DNA of 64,000 nt from FEB-35 sp050263095 (GCA_050263095.1 JBLNEW010000019.1:8032-72031), one strand, 5' to 3'; shown: positions 1-9,154, counted from the first letter of the stretch. Notes: generated by a model from the letters alone, not told the origin. Translations and numbers: made by a program.

Positions 1-1
1 G

Positions 2-1390
2 AAGGAAGCGGCGAGGGTTGGGGAGCTGAAGCTGGCCTCCACCGAGGGAGACCGCACCTCCGCGGAGATAACCGTTTACAACGTGGGTCTCGGGCTGGTC
101 AAGGACCGCAGGAACGTAACGCTGGGACGGGGCGAGAACACGCTGCTGTTCATGGACGTGGCGTCCCAGGTGATCCCGTCCAGCGTTTCCGTGCGCTCCG
201 TGAAGGAGGGCGATACCGTATCGGTCCTGGAGCAGAACTACGAGTACGACCTCCTCTCTCCCGCGAAGCTGCTGGAGAAATACGTCGGGAAGACCGTCCG
301 GATCAGGTACCGCAGCCCGTACACGGACCGGGAGGACGAGCGGGAGGCGAAGGTGCTGGCGTACAACGACGGCCAGCCCGTGTTGATGATAGATAACGAG
401 GTGACCTTCGGGATCCCGGGCGCCTACATATTCCCCGAAGTCCCCAGGGACCTGATCGCCCGGCCCACCCTCTCCTGGATGCTCGCCGCGAAGTCGGCCG
501 GGAAACGCGAGCTGGAGGCGCTCTACCTCACCAACGGGATGACGTGGAGGGCGGACTACGTCCTTGTGCTGGGGGCTGATGAGAGCGGCGCCGACCTGTC
601 GGGGTGGGTGACGCTGGACAACCGAAGCGGAGCGACGTTCCGGAACGCCCGGCTCAAGCTTGTGGCCGGGGACGTGAACCGCATCCGCGACGATCTCGGC
701 AGGAGAGGGTACCCGGCGGCGGCTAAGGCGGCGGGAATGGCCGAGGGGATCGCCCAGTTCAAGGAGTCCGAGCTGTTCGAGTACCACCTCTACTCGCTGG
801 AGCGCCCCACCGACGTGAAGAACAACCAGTCGAAACAGGTTGGCCTGCTTGCGGCCGAAGACGTTCCGGTGAAGAAGGAGTATGTCTTCTACGGCGCCGA
901 CTATTACTACCGCGCGCATCATACGGGGGACATCGTCCGGAACCAGAAGGTGCCCGTGTTCCTCCTCCTCCGAAACGACAAGGCGTCGCGCCTCGGCATG
1001 CCGCTCCCGAAGGGGATCGTGCGGGTGTACAAGCGCGACAAGGACGATGCCCTGCAGTTCGTGGGGGAAAACTCCATCGACCACACTCCGAAGGACGAAA
1101 AGGTGCGGCTGATGCTGGGGGACGCCTTCGACGTCGTGGGCGACCGGAAGCAGACGGACTGGAAGGTCGTTTCGGGGAATACGTTCGAGGCGTCATACGA
1201 AATTTCCCTGAGAAACCACAAGAAGGAGGGGATCACGGTCAGGGTGGTGGAGCCGATACCCGGCGACTGGAAGATCCTGGAGAACAGCCACGCTTACGAG
1301 AAAGAGGACTCCCGGACCGCGGTCTTCCCCGTGAAAGTCGAGCCCGACCGGGAGGTCAAGCTCAAGTACAGGGTGCGGATCCGCTACTGA
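2..1390 (+). CDS. DUF4139 domain-containing protein, 5' end outside the window
   Basis: The reading frame is open from base 2, so the gene begins upstream; the GTG at 83 is internal, because the residues before it (VYNVGLGLVKDRR) are part of the conserved DUF4139 core. The visible protein of about 462 residues has the family hallmarks: an early segment on avoiding a disputed backbone ('FMDVASQVIPSSV'), a central 'YLTNGMTWRADYVLVL' block and a beta-rich C-terminus ending 'VKLKYRVRIRY'. Members are usually secreted or surface proteins of unknown biochemical role. The stop overlaps the 3' end of convergent ackA by 7 bp. Family assignment is confident; function is not known. Confidence 0.8.
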   Translation, partial: KEAARVGELKLASTEGDRTSAEITVYNVGLGLVKDRRNVTLGRGENTLLFMDVASQVIPSSVSVRSVKEGDTVSVLEQNYEYDLLSPAKLLEKYVGKTVRIRYRSPYTDREDEREAKVLAYNDGQPVLMIDNEVTFGIPGAYIFPEVPRDLIARPTLSWMLAAKSAGKRELEALYLTNGMTWRADYVLVLGADESGADLSGWVTLDNRSGATFRNARLKLVAGDVNRIRDDLGRRGYPAAAKAAGMAEGIAQFKESELFEYHLYSLERPTDVKNNQSKQVGLLAAEDVPVKKEYVFYGADYYYRAHHTGDIVRNQKVPVFLLLRNDKASRLGMPLPKGIVRVYKRDKDDALQFVGENSIDHTPKDEKVRLMLGDAFDVVGDRKQTDWKVVSGNTFEASYEISLRNHKKEGITVRVVEPIPGDWKILENSHAYEKEDSRTAVFPVKVEPDREVKLKYRVRIRY

Positions 1391-2526
1391 CGGCGGGGCG
1401 GACCGAGCAGGCGGAGAGCTTCCCGGGCTATATGGAGGTCCTCCCTTGTGTGGATGATGAGGATTCGCCCGAGGGAATCGGCCGCCGAAAGGTCCGCATC
1501 CGGGCGGAAGATCCGGTTGCGCTTGGGATCGAGGCGCAATCCGAGGCAATCAAGCCCCCGGCATGCCTCCTCTCTCAAGGCGGCAGCGTTCTCCCCCACG
1601 CCGGCGGTGAAGATCAAGGCATCCACGCCCCCCAGCGCAACGGCGAGAGCGCCGATGGCGGCGCGGACGGAGTCGGCGTAGATCGCAAGGGCAAGCCTCG
1701 CCCGCTCGTTTCCTGCCTTGGCCGCCTCCTGGACCGCGCGGAAATCGGAGGATATCCCCGACACGCCCAGCAGGCCGCTGCCCCGCTGGAGTATATCATC
1801 CAGGTCCCGCGCGGAGAGCCCCATGCGCTCCATCGCGTAGATCAGGATCCCCGGATCGACCGATCCCGAGCGGCTCCCCATGACCAGACCTTCCAGCGGG
1901 GTGAATCCCATCGTCGTGGCGACCGCCTTTCCCCCCAGGACGGCGGTCGCCGAACATCCGTTCCCCAGGTGGCAGGTTACGGCGCGAAATCCCGCCGCCG
2001 GCCGGCCGAGAAATTCCGCCGCCCGCCCGGCGCAGTAGGCGTGACTGATCCCGTGGAAGCCGTAGCGGCGGATCCCGCGATCCGCGTACCATTCGTACGG
2101 CAGAGGGTATACGTGCCTGTCGGGGGGGATGTCCGCAAAGAAAGCCGTGTCGAAGACGGCGAAGTTGGGGACGCCCGGAATCGCCCGTTGCGCCGCGCCG
2201 ATAGCGGAAAGGGCAAAGGGGTTGTGCAGGGGGGCCAGCTCGGAGAGGCGGAAGAGCTCCTCCAAAACCCCGCCATCGACCTGTACGCTGTCGGCGAAGG
2301 CGCGCCCCCCGTGGACGACCCGGTGGCCGACGGCGAAGACCGGATCGTAGGCAACCCGGCTCCCGATCGCCTCGAGGACCCCGGAGACCGCGTCCTCCAT
2401 GTCCGGCTTGAGCGCTGGAACCTCGACCGTCCCCTCGGCCGCAAGCTCCGTGGAGCGGCCGGAAAACAGCGAGAACTTGAGAGTGCTCGATCCCGCGTTA
2501 AGGGCGAGGACGCTCACGGCGTCCAC
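1384..2526 (-). CDS. ackA: Acetate kinase
   Basis: The 380-residue cytoplasmic protein converts acetyl phosphate plus ADP to acetate plus ATP (reversible). It belongs to the ASKHA fold: N-terminal phosphate loop LALNAGSSTLKFS (about residues 7-19), catalytic block FDTAFFADIPP, the signature YGFHGISHAY, the nucleotide-binding CHLGNGCS and MGFTPLEGLVMGSRSG, and a C-terminal FTAGVGENAAALR segment. Length is slightly under the usual 395-400. Its ATG overlaps the end of the phosphoketolase gene by 13 bp, so the two are almost certainly co-transcribed and together yield ATP from sugar phosphates. A propionate or butyrate kinase is a less likely alternative. Confidence 0.95.
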   Translation of the reverse strand: MDAVSVLALNAGSSTLKFSLFSGRSTELAAEGTVEVPALKPDMEDAVSGVLEAIGSRVAYDPVFAVGHRVVHGGRAFADSVQVDGGVLEELFRLSELAPLHNPFALSAIGAAQRAIPGVPNFAVFDTAFFADIPPDRHVYPLPYEWYADRGIRRYGFHGISHAYCAGRAAEFLGRPAAGFRAVTCHLGNGCSATAVLGGKAVATTMGFTPLEGLVMGSRSGSVDPGILIYAMERMGLSARDLDDILQRGSGLLGVSGISSDFRAVQEAAKAGNERARLALAIYADSVRAAIGALAVALGGVDALIFTAGVGENAAALREEACRGLDCLGLRLDPKRNRIFRPDADLSAADSLGRILIIHTREDLHIAREALRLLGPPRRQ

Positions 2527-4874
2527 TTCCAGTCGCGGATCCCGGGCATGTCCTCCCCATGCAGGCGGATGTACTGCTTGTGCGCCAGCAGCCGGTCCCG
2601 GATCTCCTGCTTCGCATAGGCGACATCAGGTCCCAGAGCAGGCACCCGGTCTATCACGTCCCCGGCGAGGTGGAACCTGTCCAGGTCGTTCAGGACAACC
2701 ATATCGAAAGGCGTCGTGGTCGTCCCCTCTTCCTTGTAGCCGCGCACGTGCAGGTTCTTGTGGTTCGTCCTGCGGTAGGTCAGCCGGTGGATGAGCCACG
2801 GGTATCCGTGGAAGGCGAAGATGATCGGCCGGTCCCTGGTGAAGATGGCGTCGAACTCCTGGTCGGCCAGGCCGTGAGGATGCTCGCTCGGGGGCTGGAG
2901 GCTCATGAGGTTCACTACGTTGACGACGCGGATCTTAAGTCCGGGCGTCATCCTCCGCAGGAGCGATACGGCCGCGAGGGTCTCCAGGGTCGGAACGTCT
3001 CCGGCGCACGCCATCACTACGTCGGGCTCGGCTCCCCGGTCGTTGCTTGCCCACTCCCAGATCCCGATCCCCGCCGTGCAATGGCGGATGGCCGCGTCCA
3101 TGGACAGCCACTGGGGGGCGGGCTGCTTCCCGGCGACTATGACGTTTACGTAGTCGCGGCTCCTCAGGGCGTGGTCGGCGACCGACAGGAGAGTGTTTGC
3201 ATCGGGCGGGAGGTAGACGCGTATGATGTCCGCCTTCTTGTTGACGACGTGGTCGATGAACCCGGGGTCCTGGTGGCTGAAGCCGTTGTGGTCCTGCCGC
3301 CACACGTGGGAGGTGAGTAGGTAGTTCAGCGACGCGATCGGTTGCCGCCACGGGATGTCCCGCGTTACCTTGAGCCACTTGGCGTGCTGGTTGAACATCG
3401 AGTCCACGATGTGGATGAACGCCTCGTAGCAGGAGAAGATCCCGTGCCGGCCCGTGAGAAGATACCCTTCCAGCCACCCCTGGCACTGGTGCTCGGAGAG
3501 CATCTCCATGATCCGTCCGTCGGGGGAGAGCCCCTCGTCCGTGGGAAGCCGGTCGGCGACCCACGCTTTGTCCGTGGCTTCGAAAACGGCGCCGAGCCTG
3601 TTCGAGGCGGTTTCGTCGGGGCCGAAGATCCGGAAGTTCCGGGAATCCGCGTTCATCCTCATCACGTCCCGGAGGAATGTCCCGAGGACCCGGGTCGCCT
3701 CGCCTTCCACCGCTCCCGGAGCGGGAACGTCGACCGCGTATTCCCGGAAGTCGGGAATCCGAAGGTCTCGCAGGAGGAGTCCACCGTTGGCGTGCGGGTT
3801 CGCTCCCATGCGGCGGTCGCCTTCGGGGGCAAGCCCCGCTATCTCGGGGCGCAGGCGGCCGCGCTCGTCGAAAAGTTCCTCGGGGCGGTAGCTCCTCATC
3901 CATTCTTCGAGAAGCATTACATGGTCCGGACGGGCAGCCATCTCGGAGAAGGGGACCTGGTGGGAACGCCACGTTCCCTCCGAGGGCTTTCCGTCGACCT
4001 CTTTCGGGCCGGTCCACCCCTTGGGCGTCCGAAGGACGATCATCGGCCAGCGGGGCCTTGTCGCGTCGCCCGTGGCGCGCGCTTTTTCCTGGATGCGCCT
4101 TATATTCCCGACCGCCTCGTCGAGCGCCGCGGCCATCTCCTGGTGCATGTCCTGCGGTTCCTCCCCTTCGACGAAGCGGAGCGAGTAGCCGTAGCCGGAA
4201 AAGAGTTGCTCCAGTTCCTCGCGGGGGATCCGGGCGAGGATGCAGGGGTTCTGTATCTTGTACCCGTTGAGATGAAGGATCGGAAGCACGGCGCCGTCGC
4301 GCACGGGATTGAGGAACTTGTTCGAATGCCAGCCGGTCGCCAGCGGCCCCGTCTCCGCCTCTCCGTCCCCGACTATGCAGGCGACGATCAGGCCGGGATT
4401 GTCGAAGGCCGCGCCGAAGGAGTGGCTCAAGGAGTATCCGAGCTCGCCACCCTCGTGGATCGATCCCGGGGTCTCGGGGGCGACGTGGGAGGGGATCCCC
4501 CCCGGGAAGGAGAACCGGGTGAACAGGCGTTTCAATCCTTCCTCGTCCCGCGATACGTCCGGGTAGTATTCGCTGTAAGTTCCCTCGAGGTACGAATTGG
4601 CGACGAGCCCGGGGCCTCCGTGACCGGGCCCGCATACGTAGATCATGTCCAGGCAAGATTCCTTGATGACCCTGTTCAAGTGCACGTAAATGAAGTTGAG
4701 CCCCGGGGTTGTCCCCCAATGTCCCAGGAGCCTGGGCTTGACGTGCCGCAGCGATAACGGTTCCTTGAGGAGCGGATTGTCGTAGAGGTAGATCTGGCCG
4801 ACCGACAGGTAGTTTGCCGCCCGCCACCAGGCATCCATCCGGAGGAGCTGTTCGGGCGCAAGCGGACCCTTCAT
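2514..4874 (-). CDS. xfp: Xylulose-5-phosphate/fructose-6-phosphate phosphoketolase
   Basis: This 786-residue thiamine-diphosphate enzyme splits xylulose-5-P or fructose-6-P with phosphate into acetyl phosphate and an aldose phosphate. The N-terminal XFP domain (AANYLSVGQIYL, GPGHGGPGLVANSYLEGTYS, GGIPSHVAPETPGSIHEGG) and the ThDP-binding block GDGEAETGPLATGWHSNKF are plain, followed by the central and C-terminal XFP domains. An upstream ATG at 4949 is in frame, but the ATG at 4874 has GGAGG five to six bases before it and matches the family start (KGPLAPEQLLRMDAWWRAA), so it is preferred. It is the first gene of a two-gene operon with acetate kinase and lies divergent from the HbpS-like gene. 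Confidence 0.95.
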   Translation of the reverse strand: MKGPLAPEQLLRMDAWWRAANYLSVGQIYLYDNPLLKEPLSLRHVKPRLLGHWGTTPGLNFIYVHLNRVIKESCLDMIYVCGPGHGGPGLVANSYLEGTYSEYYPDVSRDEEGLKRLFTRFSFPGGIPSHVAPETPGSIHEGGELGYSLSHSFGAAFDNPGLIVACIVGDGEAETGPLATGWHSNKFLNPVRDGAVLPILHLNGYKIQNPCILARIPREELEQLFSGYGYSLRFVEGEEPQDMHQEMAAALDEAVGNIRRIQEKARATGDATRPRWPMIVLRTPKGWTGPKEVDGKPSEGTWRSHQVPFSEMAARPDHVMLLEEWMRSYRPEELFDERGRLRPEIAGLAPEGDRRMGANPHANGGLLLRDLRIPDFREYAVDVPAPGAVEGEATRVLGTFLRDVMRMNADSRNFRIFGPDETASNRLGAVFEATDKAWVADRLPTDEGLSPDGRIMEMLSEHQCQGWLEGYLLTGRHGIFSCYEAFIHIVDSMFNQHAKWLKVTRDIPWRQPIASLNYLLTSHVWRQDHNGFSHQDPGFIDHVVNKKADIIRVYLPPDANTLLSVADHALRSRDYVNVIVAGKQPAPQWLSMDAAIRHCTAGIGIWEWASNDRGAEPDVVMACAGDVPTLETLAAVSLLRRMTPGLKIRVVNVVNLMSLQPPSEHPHGLADQEFDAIFTRDRPIIFAFHGYPWLIHRLTYRRTNHKNLHVRGYKEEGTTTTPFDMVVLNDLDRFHLAGDVIDRVPALGPDVAYAKQEIRDRLLAHKQYIRLHGEDMPGIRDWKWTP

Positions 4875-5000
4875 ATCAGCCTCCAGTCTTAAATTCTTAA
4901 GCCTTTGGGCGAGGAATGCAAGACACGCGGCAACGCGGCCCCGCGCCAAGCCATCAAAGTACCAAAAACCTCCGAATCCCGGGGGGAGGAGGGCATTCCG

Positions 5001-5480
5001 ATGAACAGACCGGCGGGCCCGGTTTCCGTTTTATCCGTACTGCTGGCGTTGGCATTCGCGAGCGCAGGGTTCGCGGAGCCCGTGACGAAAAAGAGCCTCT
5101 CGCTTGAGGATGCCAAAAAGGTCGCCGCCTCCGCGGCCGCCGAGGCGAAAAAGAACAAGTGGAACATGGCGATCGCCCTCCTGGACGACGGGGGGAATCT
5201 GCTCTATTTCGAGCGAACGGACGAGACCCAGATCGGAAGCATCGATGTCGCGATCGGCAAAGCCCGCACCGCGGCCATGTTCAAAAGGCCGACCAAGGCG
5301 CTCGAGGATGCCTTGAACAAAGGTCAGTACGCGATTGCGACCTTCCCGAACAGCGTGCCCAGGGAGGGGGGGCTGCCGATATATTCGGAAGGCAAGTTCA
5401 TAGGCGCCATCGGGGTGAGCGGCGGAACATCGGCGGAGGACGCCCAGGTGGCCAAAGCGGGGACCGACGCCTTGAAATAA
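5001..5480 (+). CDS. Secreted GlcG/HbpS (DUF336) family protein
   Basis: The 159-residue protein starts at the ATG preceded by GGAGGAGGG; an in-frame ATG at 4905 would put 32 hydrophilic residues before the signal peptide and is rejected. Residues 1-26 (VSVLSVLLALAFASAGFA) are a Sec signal peptide with cleavage likely after AFASAGFA. The rest is a single GlcG/HbpS domain: MAIALLDDGGNLLYFERTD, IGSIDVAIGKARTA and a Gly-rich FIGAIGVSGG near the end. HbpS of Streptomyces binds heme and other members sit near glycolate genes; here there is no such neighbour, so a periplasmic ligand- or heme-binding role is inference only. Confidence 0.85.
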   Translation: MNRPAGPVSVLSVLLALAFASAGFAEPVTKKSLSLEDAKKVAASAAAEAKKNKWNMAIALLDDGGNLLYFERTDETQIGSIDVAIGKARTAAMFKRPTKALEDALNKGQYAIATFPNSVPREGGLPIYSEGKFIGAIGVSGGTSAEDAQVAKAGTDALK

Positions 5481-5492
5481 GATCGGATCCTA

Positions 5493-5498
5493 TATAAT
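5493..5498 (+). promoter_or_regulatory. Sigma-70-like -10 element (TATAAT)
   Basis: A perfect TATAAT lies 12 bp after the HbpS-like stop codon. A TTGAAA at 5472-5477 is a good -35 match but the spacer is only 15 bp. Transcription would begin around 5505, giving either a leaderless message for a tiny ORF or a leader of roughly 250 nt for the hybrid kinase gene at 5755. Confidence 0.35.
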
Positions 5499-5504
5499 AA
5501 ACTT

Positions 5505-5591
5505 ATGACGAGCATCATCAGGAGCCACCTGGATAAGATCGTCGGTTCGGGCCTGGTCCTTCTCCTGTTCCTGACGTTTTCCCTCTTCTGA
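5505..5591 (+). CDS. Possible 28-aa single-membrane-span peptide
   Basis: The ATG at 5505 opens a 28-codon frame. Residues 1-13 are polar and basic (MTSIIRSHLDKIV) and residues 14-28 form one hydrophobic stretch (GSGLVLLLFLTFSLF), as expected for a small inner-membrane peptide. There is no Shine-Dalgarno, but the TATAAT at 5493 would place the transcription start at or very near the ATG, so translation could be leaderless. It may equally be a chance ORF inside the leader of the downstream kinase gene. No family is recognised. Confidence 0.25.
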   Translation: MTSIIRSHLDKIVGSGLVLLLFLTFSLF

Positions 5592-5696
5592 ATCACCGAG
5601 GAGGCCTGGCCGGCCGTGCAGCCGGCTCACCCGCCCGCAGTCGTCGAAGCCCCGTAGTAATTGAAGCCACGGTTTTATCTTCCGGAATTCTCATAT

Positions 5697-5717
5697 GGCG
5701 GGAATGGGATTCCCGCC
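5697..5717 (+). promoter_or_regulatory. Inverted repeat / stem-loop in the hybrid-kinase leader
   Basis: GGCGGGAA (5697-5704) and TTCCCGCC (5710-5717) are perfect 8-bp arms around a 5-base loop, with further partial pairing outside. It covers the alternative ATG at 5695 and lies about 40 bp before the TTG start at 5755. It could be an operator or an RNA hairpin; there is no U-run, so a terminator is unlikely. Confidence 0.4.
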
Positions 5718-5754
5718 GTATGCTAGCTTGAAACATACGCAAGGAGCGCGACGT

Positions 5755-7821
5755 TTGGGGCAGGCAAGGAAGAGCGGGAATGTCAACCGCGGCGTCGACC
5801 GGCTGGGGAAGCTCAACAGCTGCTTCCTGGATTTCGGCGCCGATCCGCTGGAGAACATCGGCCGGCTCACGGCGGTTTGCGGGGAACTGCTGGGAGCGGC
5901 CTGCGCCCTGTACAACCGCCTGGACCAGGGGATGCTTTGTTCCCTGGGCCGGTGGAACGCGCCCGCGGATTTCAACCCCGTGGACAGGCCCGACGGGCAC
6001 ATATGCTACGACGTGATCCGGCATACGACGGAGGGTGTCCTCGTCATCGGCAACCTTCCGGAAACGCCTTATGCGCGCACCGATCCCAACGTCCTTCCCT
6101 ATAAGCTCCGTACCTACATCGGAACGGCGGTAAAGCTCGACGGAGCGAGCGTCGGGTCGCTGTGCGCCGTGTTCCAGACCGATTATCTTCCGGGCGAGGA
6201 GGACAAGCGGGTCCTCCAGGCAATCGCGAAGGCGATCGCGGTGGAGGAAGAGCGCAAACGCGCGACCGAAGCCCTGCGGGAGAGCAACGAAACGCTGCGC
6301 GCCCTCGTACAGGCCTCCCCACTTGCGATCGTCACGTTCGATCCGCGCGGAAACATCCTGTTGTGGAATCCGGCCGCCGAACGGATGTTCGGATGGAGGG
6401 CGGATGAAGTGTTGGGAAGGCCGCACCCTATCGTCCCGGAGGACAAGAGGGAGGAGTTCCGCGCGTTCCGCGATATCGCCATGAAGGGAGAGGCGTTCAC
6501 CGGGGTGGAGGTCCGCAGGCTGAAAAAGGACGGCTCCCCGATCGACATCAGCATCTCCACGGCGCCCCTTCGCGGGGCGGACGGAACAATATCCAGCATA
6601 ATGTCAATCATCACCGACGTAACGGAGCGCAAGATCACGGAGGAGGCGCTCCGGAAAAGCGAGGAGCAGCTCCTGCAGGCGCAGAAGATGGAGGCGGTGG
6701 GCAGGCTCGCCGGCGGAATCGCCCACGACTTCAATAACCTTCTGACTGCCGTCACCGGGTACAGCGAGCTCCTGCTGGGCCGCATAGGCGAGCGCGACCC
6801 GATGTGGAAGGAGCTCGAGGAGATCCGCAGGGCCGGTGTCCGGGCGGCCTCGCTCACGCGCCAGCTACTTGCATTCAGCAGGCGGCAGGTCCTCCAGGTG
6901 AAGGTCCTGGATCTGAACGGCGTGGTTTCCGGGCTGGAATCCATGCTGCGCCGCCTGATCGGCGAGGACATCGAGCTGATCGTCGTTGCCGGAGAGGGAG
7001 TGGGGCGGGTGAGAGCGGACCGGGGCCAGATCGAGCAGGTCATCATGAACCTCGTCGTCAACGCAAGGGACGCGATACGCGATGGAGGCCGCATTGCCAT
7101 CAGGACGTCCGACGTAGACCTGGACGAGACGGAAGCGGGTAGGATGGGAGCCGCCGCGGGGAGCTACGTGATGGTTTCGGTCGGCGATAACGGCTCGGGG
7201 ATGAACGAAGAGGTCAGGCTGCACCTGTTCGAGCCGTTCTTCACCACGAAGGAGGACGGAACGGGGCTGGGGCTTGCCACCGCGTACGGGATAGTGCGCC
7301 AGAGCGGGGGTCACATCCGGGTGGACAGCGAGCCGGGGCGCGGATCGACGTTCGAGGTCTATCTGCCGAGGGTGGAAGGCAAGCCGGAATCGCTGGAGAC
7401 GCATGCGGATTACGTCCCCTCCTCCGACGGGAGGGAAACCGTCCTCGTGGTCGAGGACGAGGAGATGGTGCGTGAGCTTGTCTGCGAGGTCCTGCGCAAG
7501 AGCGGCTACACCGTGCTGGAGGCGCAGGACGGGGAAGAGGCGTTGCGGGTATCGGGGGGACACCGCGGGCCCATACACCTGCTTGTCACCGACATGGTGA
7601 TGCCCCGTATGCGCGGCAACGACCTCGCCGAACGCCTCGTCCCGCTGCGGCCGGAGATGAAGGTCCTGTACATGTCCGGATACACCGGCGGCCAGGTCTT
7701 CGGCGCGGGCGGCATGGGAGCGGGACAGGCCTTCATGCAGAAGCCGTTCGGGCCGGCCGTCCTCGCGAAAACCGTTCGCCGGCTGCTCGACTCCCGCCCC
7801 GAGGATGACTCGCCGCGATGA
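5755..7821 (+). CDS. Hybrid sensor histidine kinase (GAF-PAS-HisKA-HATPase-REC)
   Basis: The soluble multidomain kinase has a GAF domain (about residues 20-165), a PAS domain (about 190-310, NPAAERMFGWRADEVLG), a HisKA dimerisation helix with phospho-acceptor His324 in GGIAHDFNNLL, an HATPase domain (N-box NLVVNARDAI, DNGSGM, GTGLGLATAYGI) and a C-terminal receiver with phospho-Asp613 in LLVTDMVMPRMRG. There are no membrane segments, so the signal is cytoplasmic. The TTG at 5755 is chosen because AAGGAG sits eight bases upstream; the in-frame ATG at 5695 has no ribosome site and lies in a stem-loop. With the ATG the protein would be 708 residues. The stop overlaps rph by 4 bp. Confidence 0.88.
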   Translation: MGQARKSGNVNRGVDRLGKLNSCFLDFGADPLENIGRLTAVCGELLGAACALYNRLDQGMLCSLGRWNAPADFNPVDRPDGHICYDVIRHTTEGVLVIGNLPETPYARTDPNVLPYKLRTYIGTAVKLDGASVGSLCAVFQTDYLPGEEDKRVLQAIAKAIAVEEERKRATEALRESNETLRALVQASPLAIVTFDPRGNILLWNPAAERMFGWRADEVLGRPHPIVPEDKREEFRAFRDIAMKGEAFTGVEVRRLKKDGSPIDISISTAPLRGADGTISSIMSIITDVTERKITEEALRKSEEQLLQAQKMEAVGRLAGGIAHDFNNLLTAVTGYSELLLGRIGERDPMWKELEEIRRAGVRAASLTRQLLAFSRRQVLQVKVLDLNGVVSGLESMLRRLIGEDIELIVVAGEGVGRVRADRGQIEQVIMNLVVNARDAIRDGGRIAIRTSDVDLDETEAGRMGAAAGSYVMVSVGDNGSGMNEEVRLHLFEPFFTTKEDGTGLGLATAYGIVRQSGGHIRVDSEPGRGSTFEVYLPRVEGKPESLETHADYVPSSDGRETVLVVEDEEMVRELVCEVLRKSGYTVLEAQDGEEALRVSGGHRGPIHLLVTDMVMPRMRGNDLAERLVPLRPEMKVLYMSGYTGGQVFGAGGMGAGQAFMQKPFGPAVLAKTVRRLLDSRPEDDSPR

Positions 7822-8549
7822 AGTTACGCGCGGGCGGCAGGAAAGCAGGCGAGATCCGGGAGATCCGGGTCGTGCAGGGCGTGCAGAAGCACGCCGAGGG
7901 CTCCGTCCTCTTCCAGATGGGCGACACGAAGGTGGTATGCGCCGCGTCGGTGGAGGAGCGCGTCCCCCCGTTTCTCAAGGGCACAGGGAAGGGATGGGTC
8001 ACCGCCGAGTACGCGCTGCTGCCGAGGTCCACGAACACGAGGGTCGCGCGCGAAGGGCGGACGGGCAAGGTCCAGGGCCGCACCTACGAGATCCAGCGGC
8101 TGATCGGCCGGGCGTTGCGGGCGGCGCGGGACGGCGAGCGGCGCGGGGAAAGGACGGGCACCAGCGACTGCGACGTCCTGCAGGCGGACGGCGTGACCCG
8201 CACAGTCTTCATCAACGGGGCGTGGATCGCACTTTGGCAGGCGTGCGGCCGGCTGGTCGCGGACGGATCCATCCCCGGGAATCCCGTGCTGGAGCCGGTC
8301 GCGGCGGTCAGCGTCGGGATCGTGGAGGGGCGGGTCTTCGTGGACCTGGATTACGCCGAGGATTCGGCGGCGCAGGTGGACATGAACGTGGTCATGACGG
8401 GCAGCGGTAATCTGATCGAGGTCCAGGGGACAGCCGAGGGCGATCCGTTCACGCGCAGCCAGCTGGACGGGATGCTGACCGCGGCCATGGCGGCGGGAAG
8501 AAGGATACTGCGGATCCAGAAGGGGTGGACGCGGGGAGGTGCCAAATGA
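7818..8549 (+). CDS. rph: Ribonuclease PH
   Basis: This 243-residue phosphorolytic 3'-5' exoribonuclease trims tRNA 3' ends. Family motifs are complete: the N-terminal GSVLFQMGDTKVVCAASVEE, the basic WVTAEYALLPRSTNTR loop, GRTYEIQRLIGRALRA, the phosphate-binding ERTGTSDCDVLQADG and LDYAEDSAAQVDMNVVMTG carrying the catalytic acidic residues. Its ATG overlaps the kinase stop in an ATGA, and its own stop overlaps the rdgB start in the same way, so translation is coupled. The rph-rdgB pair is a common arrangement in bacteria. Confidence 0.97.
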   Translation: MKLRAGGRKAGEIREIRVVQGVQKHAEGSVLFQMGDTKVVCAASVEERVPPFLKGTGKGWVTAEYALLPRSTNTRVAREGRTGKVQGRTYEIQRLIGRALRAARDGERRGERTGTSDCDVLQADGVTRTVFINGAWIALWQACGRLVADGSIPGNPVLEPVAAVSVGIVEGRVFVDLDYAEDSAAQVDMNVVMTGSGNLIEVQGTAEGDPFTRSQLDGMLTAAMAAGRRILRIQKGWTRGGAK

Positions 8550-9154
8550 TGAGGCTTCTGCTGGCCACCAAGAACAGGGGGAAGGTGATCGAGATACGGG
8601 GCCTCCTGGGGCTGGGGGCGCTGAAAAACGTCGAGGTGCTGTCCCTCGCCGATATGCCCAACGCCGAAGAGCCTCGGGAGGGGGGAAAATCCTTTTCCGA
8701 GAACGCCCGTATCAAGGCTCTGCACTACGCGGCGGCATATCGCGTACTTTGCATCGCGGACGATTCAGGCCTCGCGGTGGACGCATTGGGCGGTCGTCCG
8801 GGCGTGCTCTCCGCCCGTTACGCGGGACTGAATGCAACGGATGCGGATAACAACACGATGCTGCTCGACGACCTCAAGCCCTACCCGAGGCCCTGGAAGG
8901 CGGCGTTTGTCTGCGTCGCGGTCTGCGCGCTGCCCGGCCGCGTGGTCGTGGAAACCACCGGGCGGATCGCGGGCGAGATCCTGCCGGTCCCCCAGGGGTT
9001 CGGCGGCTTCGGCTACGATCCGATATTCCTGGTGGGAGGGACGGGAAAGACGATGGCCGAGCTTTCGACCGACGAGAAGAACCGGATCAGCCACCGCGGG
9101 CAGGCGGTCCGCCAGCTTGTCGCCGAGCTTAAGTCCCAGGGGATGCTGGGGTAG
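8546..9154 (+). CDS. rdgB: Non-canonical purine NTP pyrophosphatase (RdgB/HAM1)
   Basis: The 202-residue housecleaning enzyme hydrolyses dITP, dXTP and ITP to monophosphates. The N-terminal substrate loop LLATKNRGKVIEI, the catalytic ADDSGLAVDALGGRPGVLSARYAG and the late GFGGFGYDPIFL and SHRGQAV blocks are all present. Of two adjacent ATGs, 8546 is taken because GGGGAGG lies six bases upstream and it forms an ATGA overlap with the rph stop. An in-frame ATG at 8525 lies inside rph and lacks a ribosome site. Confidence 0.96.
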   Translation: MMRLLLATKNRGKVIEIRGLLGLGALKNVEVLSLADMPNAEEPREGGKSFSENARIKALHYAAAYRVLCIADDSGLAVDALGGRPGVLSARYAGLNATDADNNTMLLDDLKPYPRPWKAAFVCVAVCALPGRVVVETTGRIAGEILPVPQGFGGFGYDPIFLVGGTGKTMAELSTDEKNRISHRGQAVRQLVAELKSQGMLG

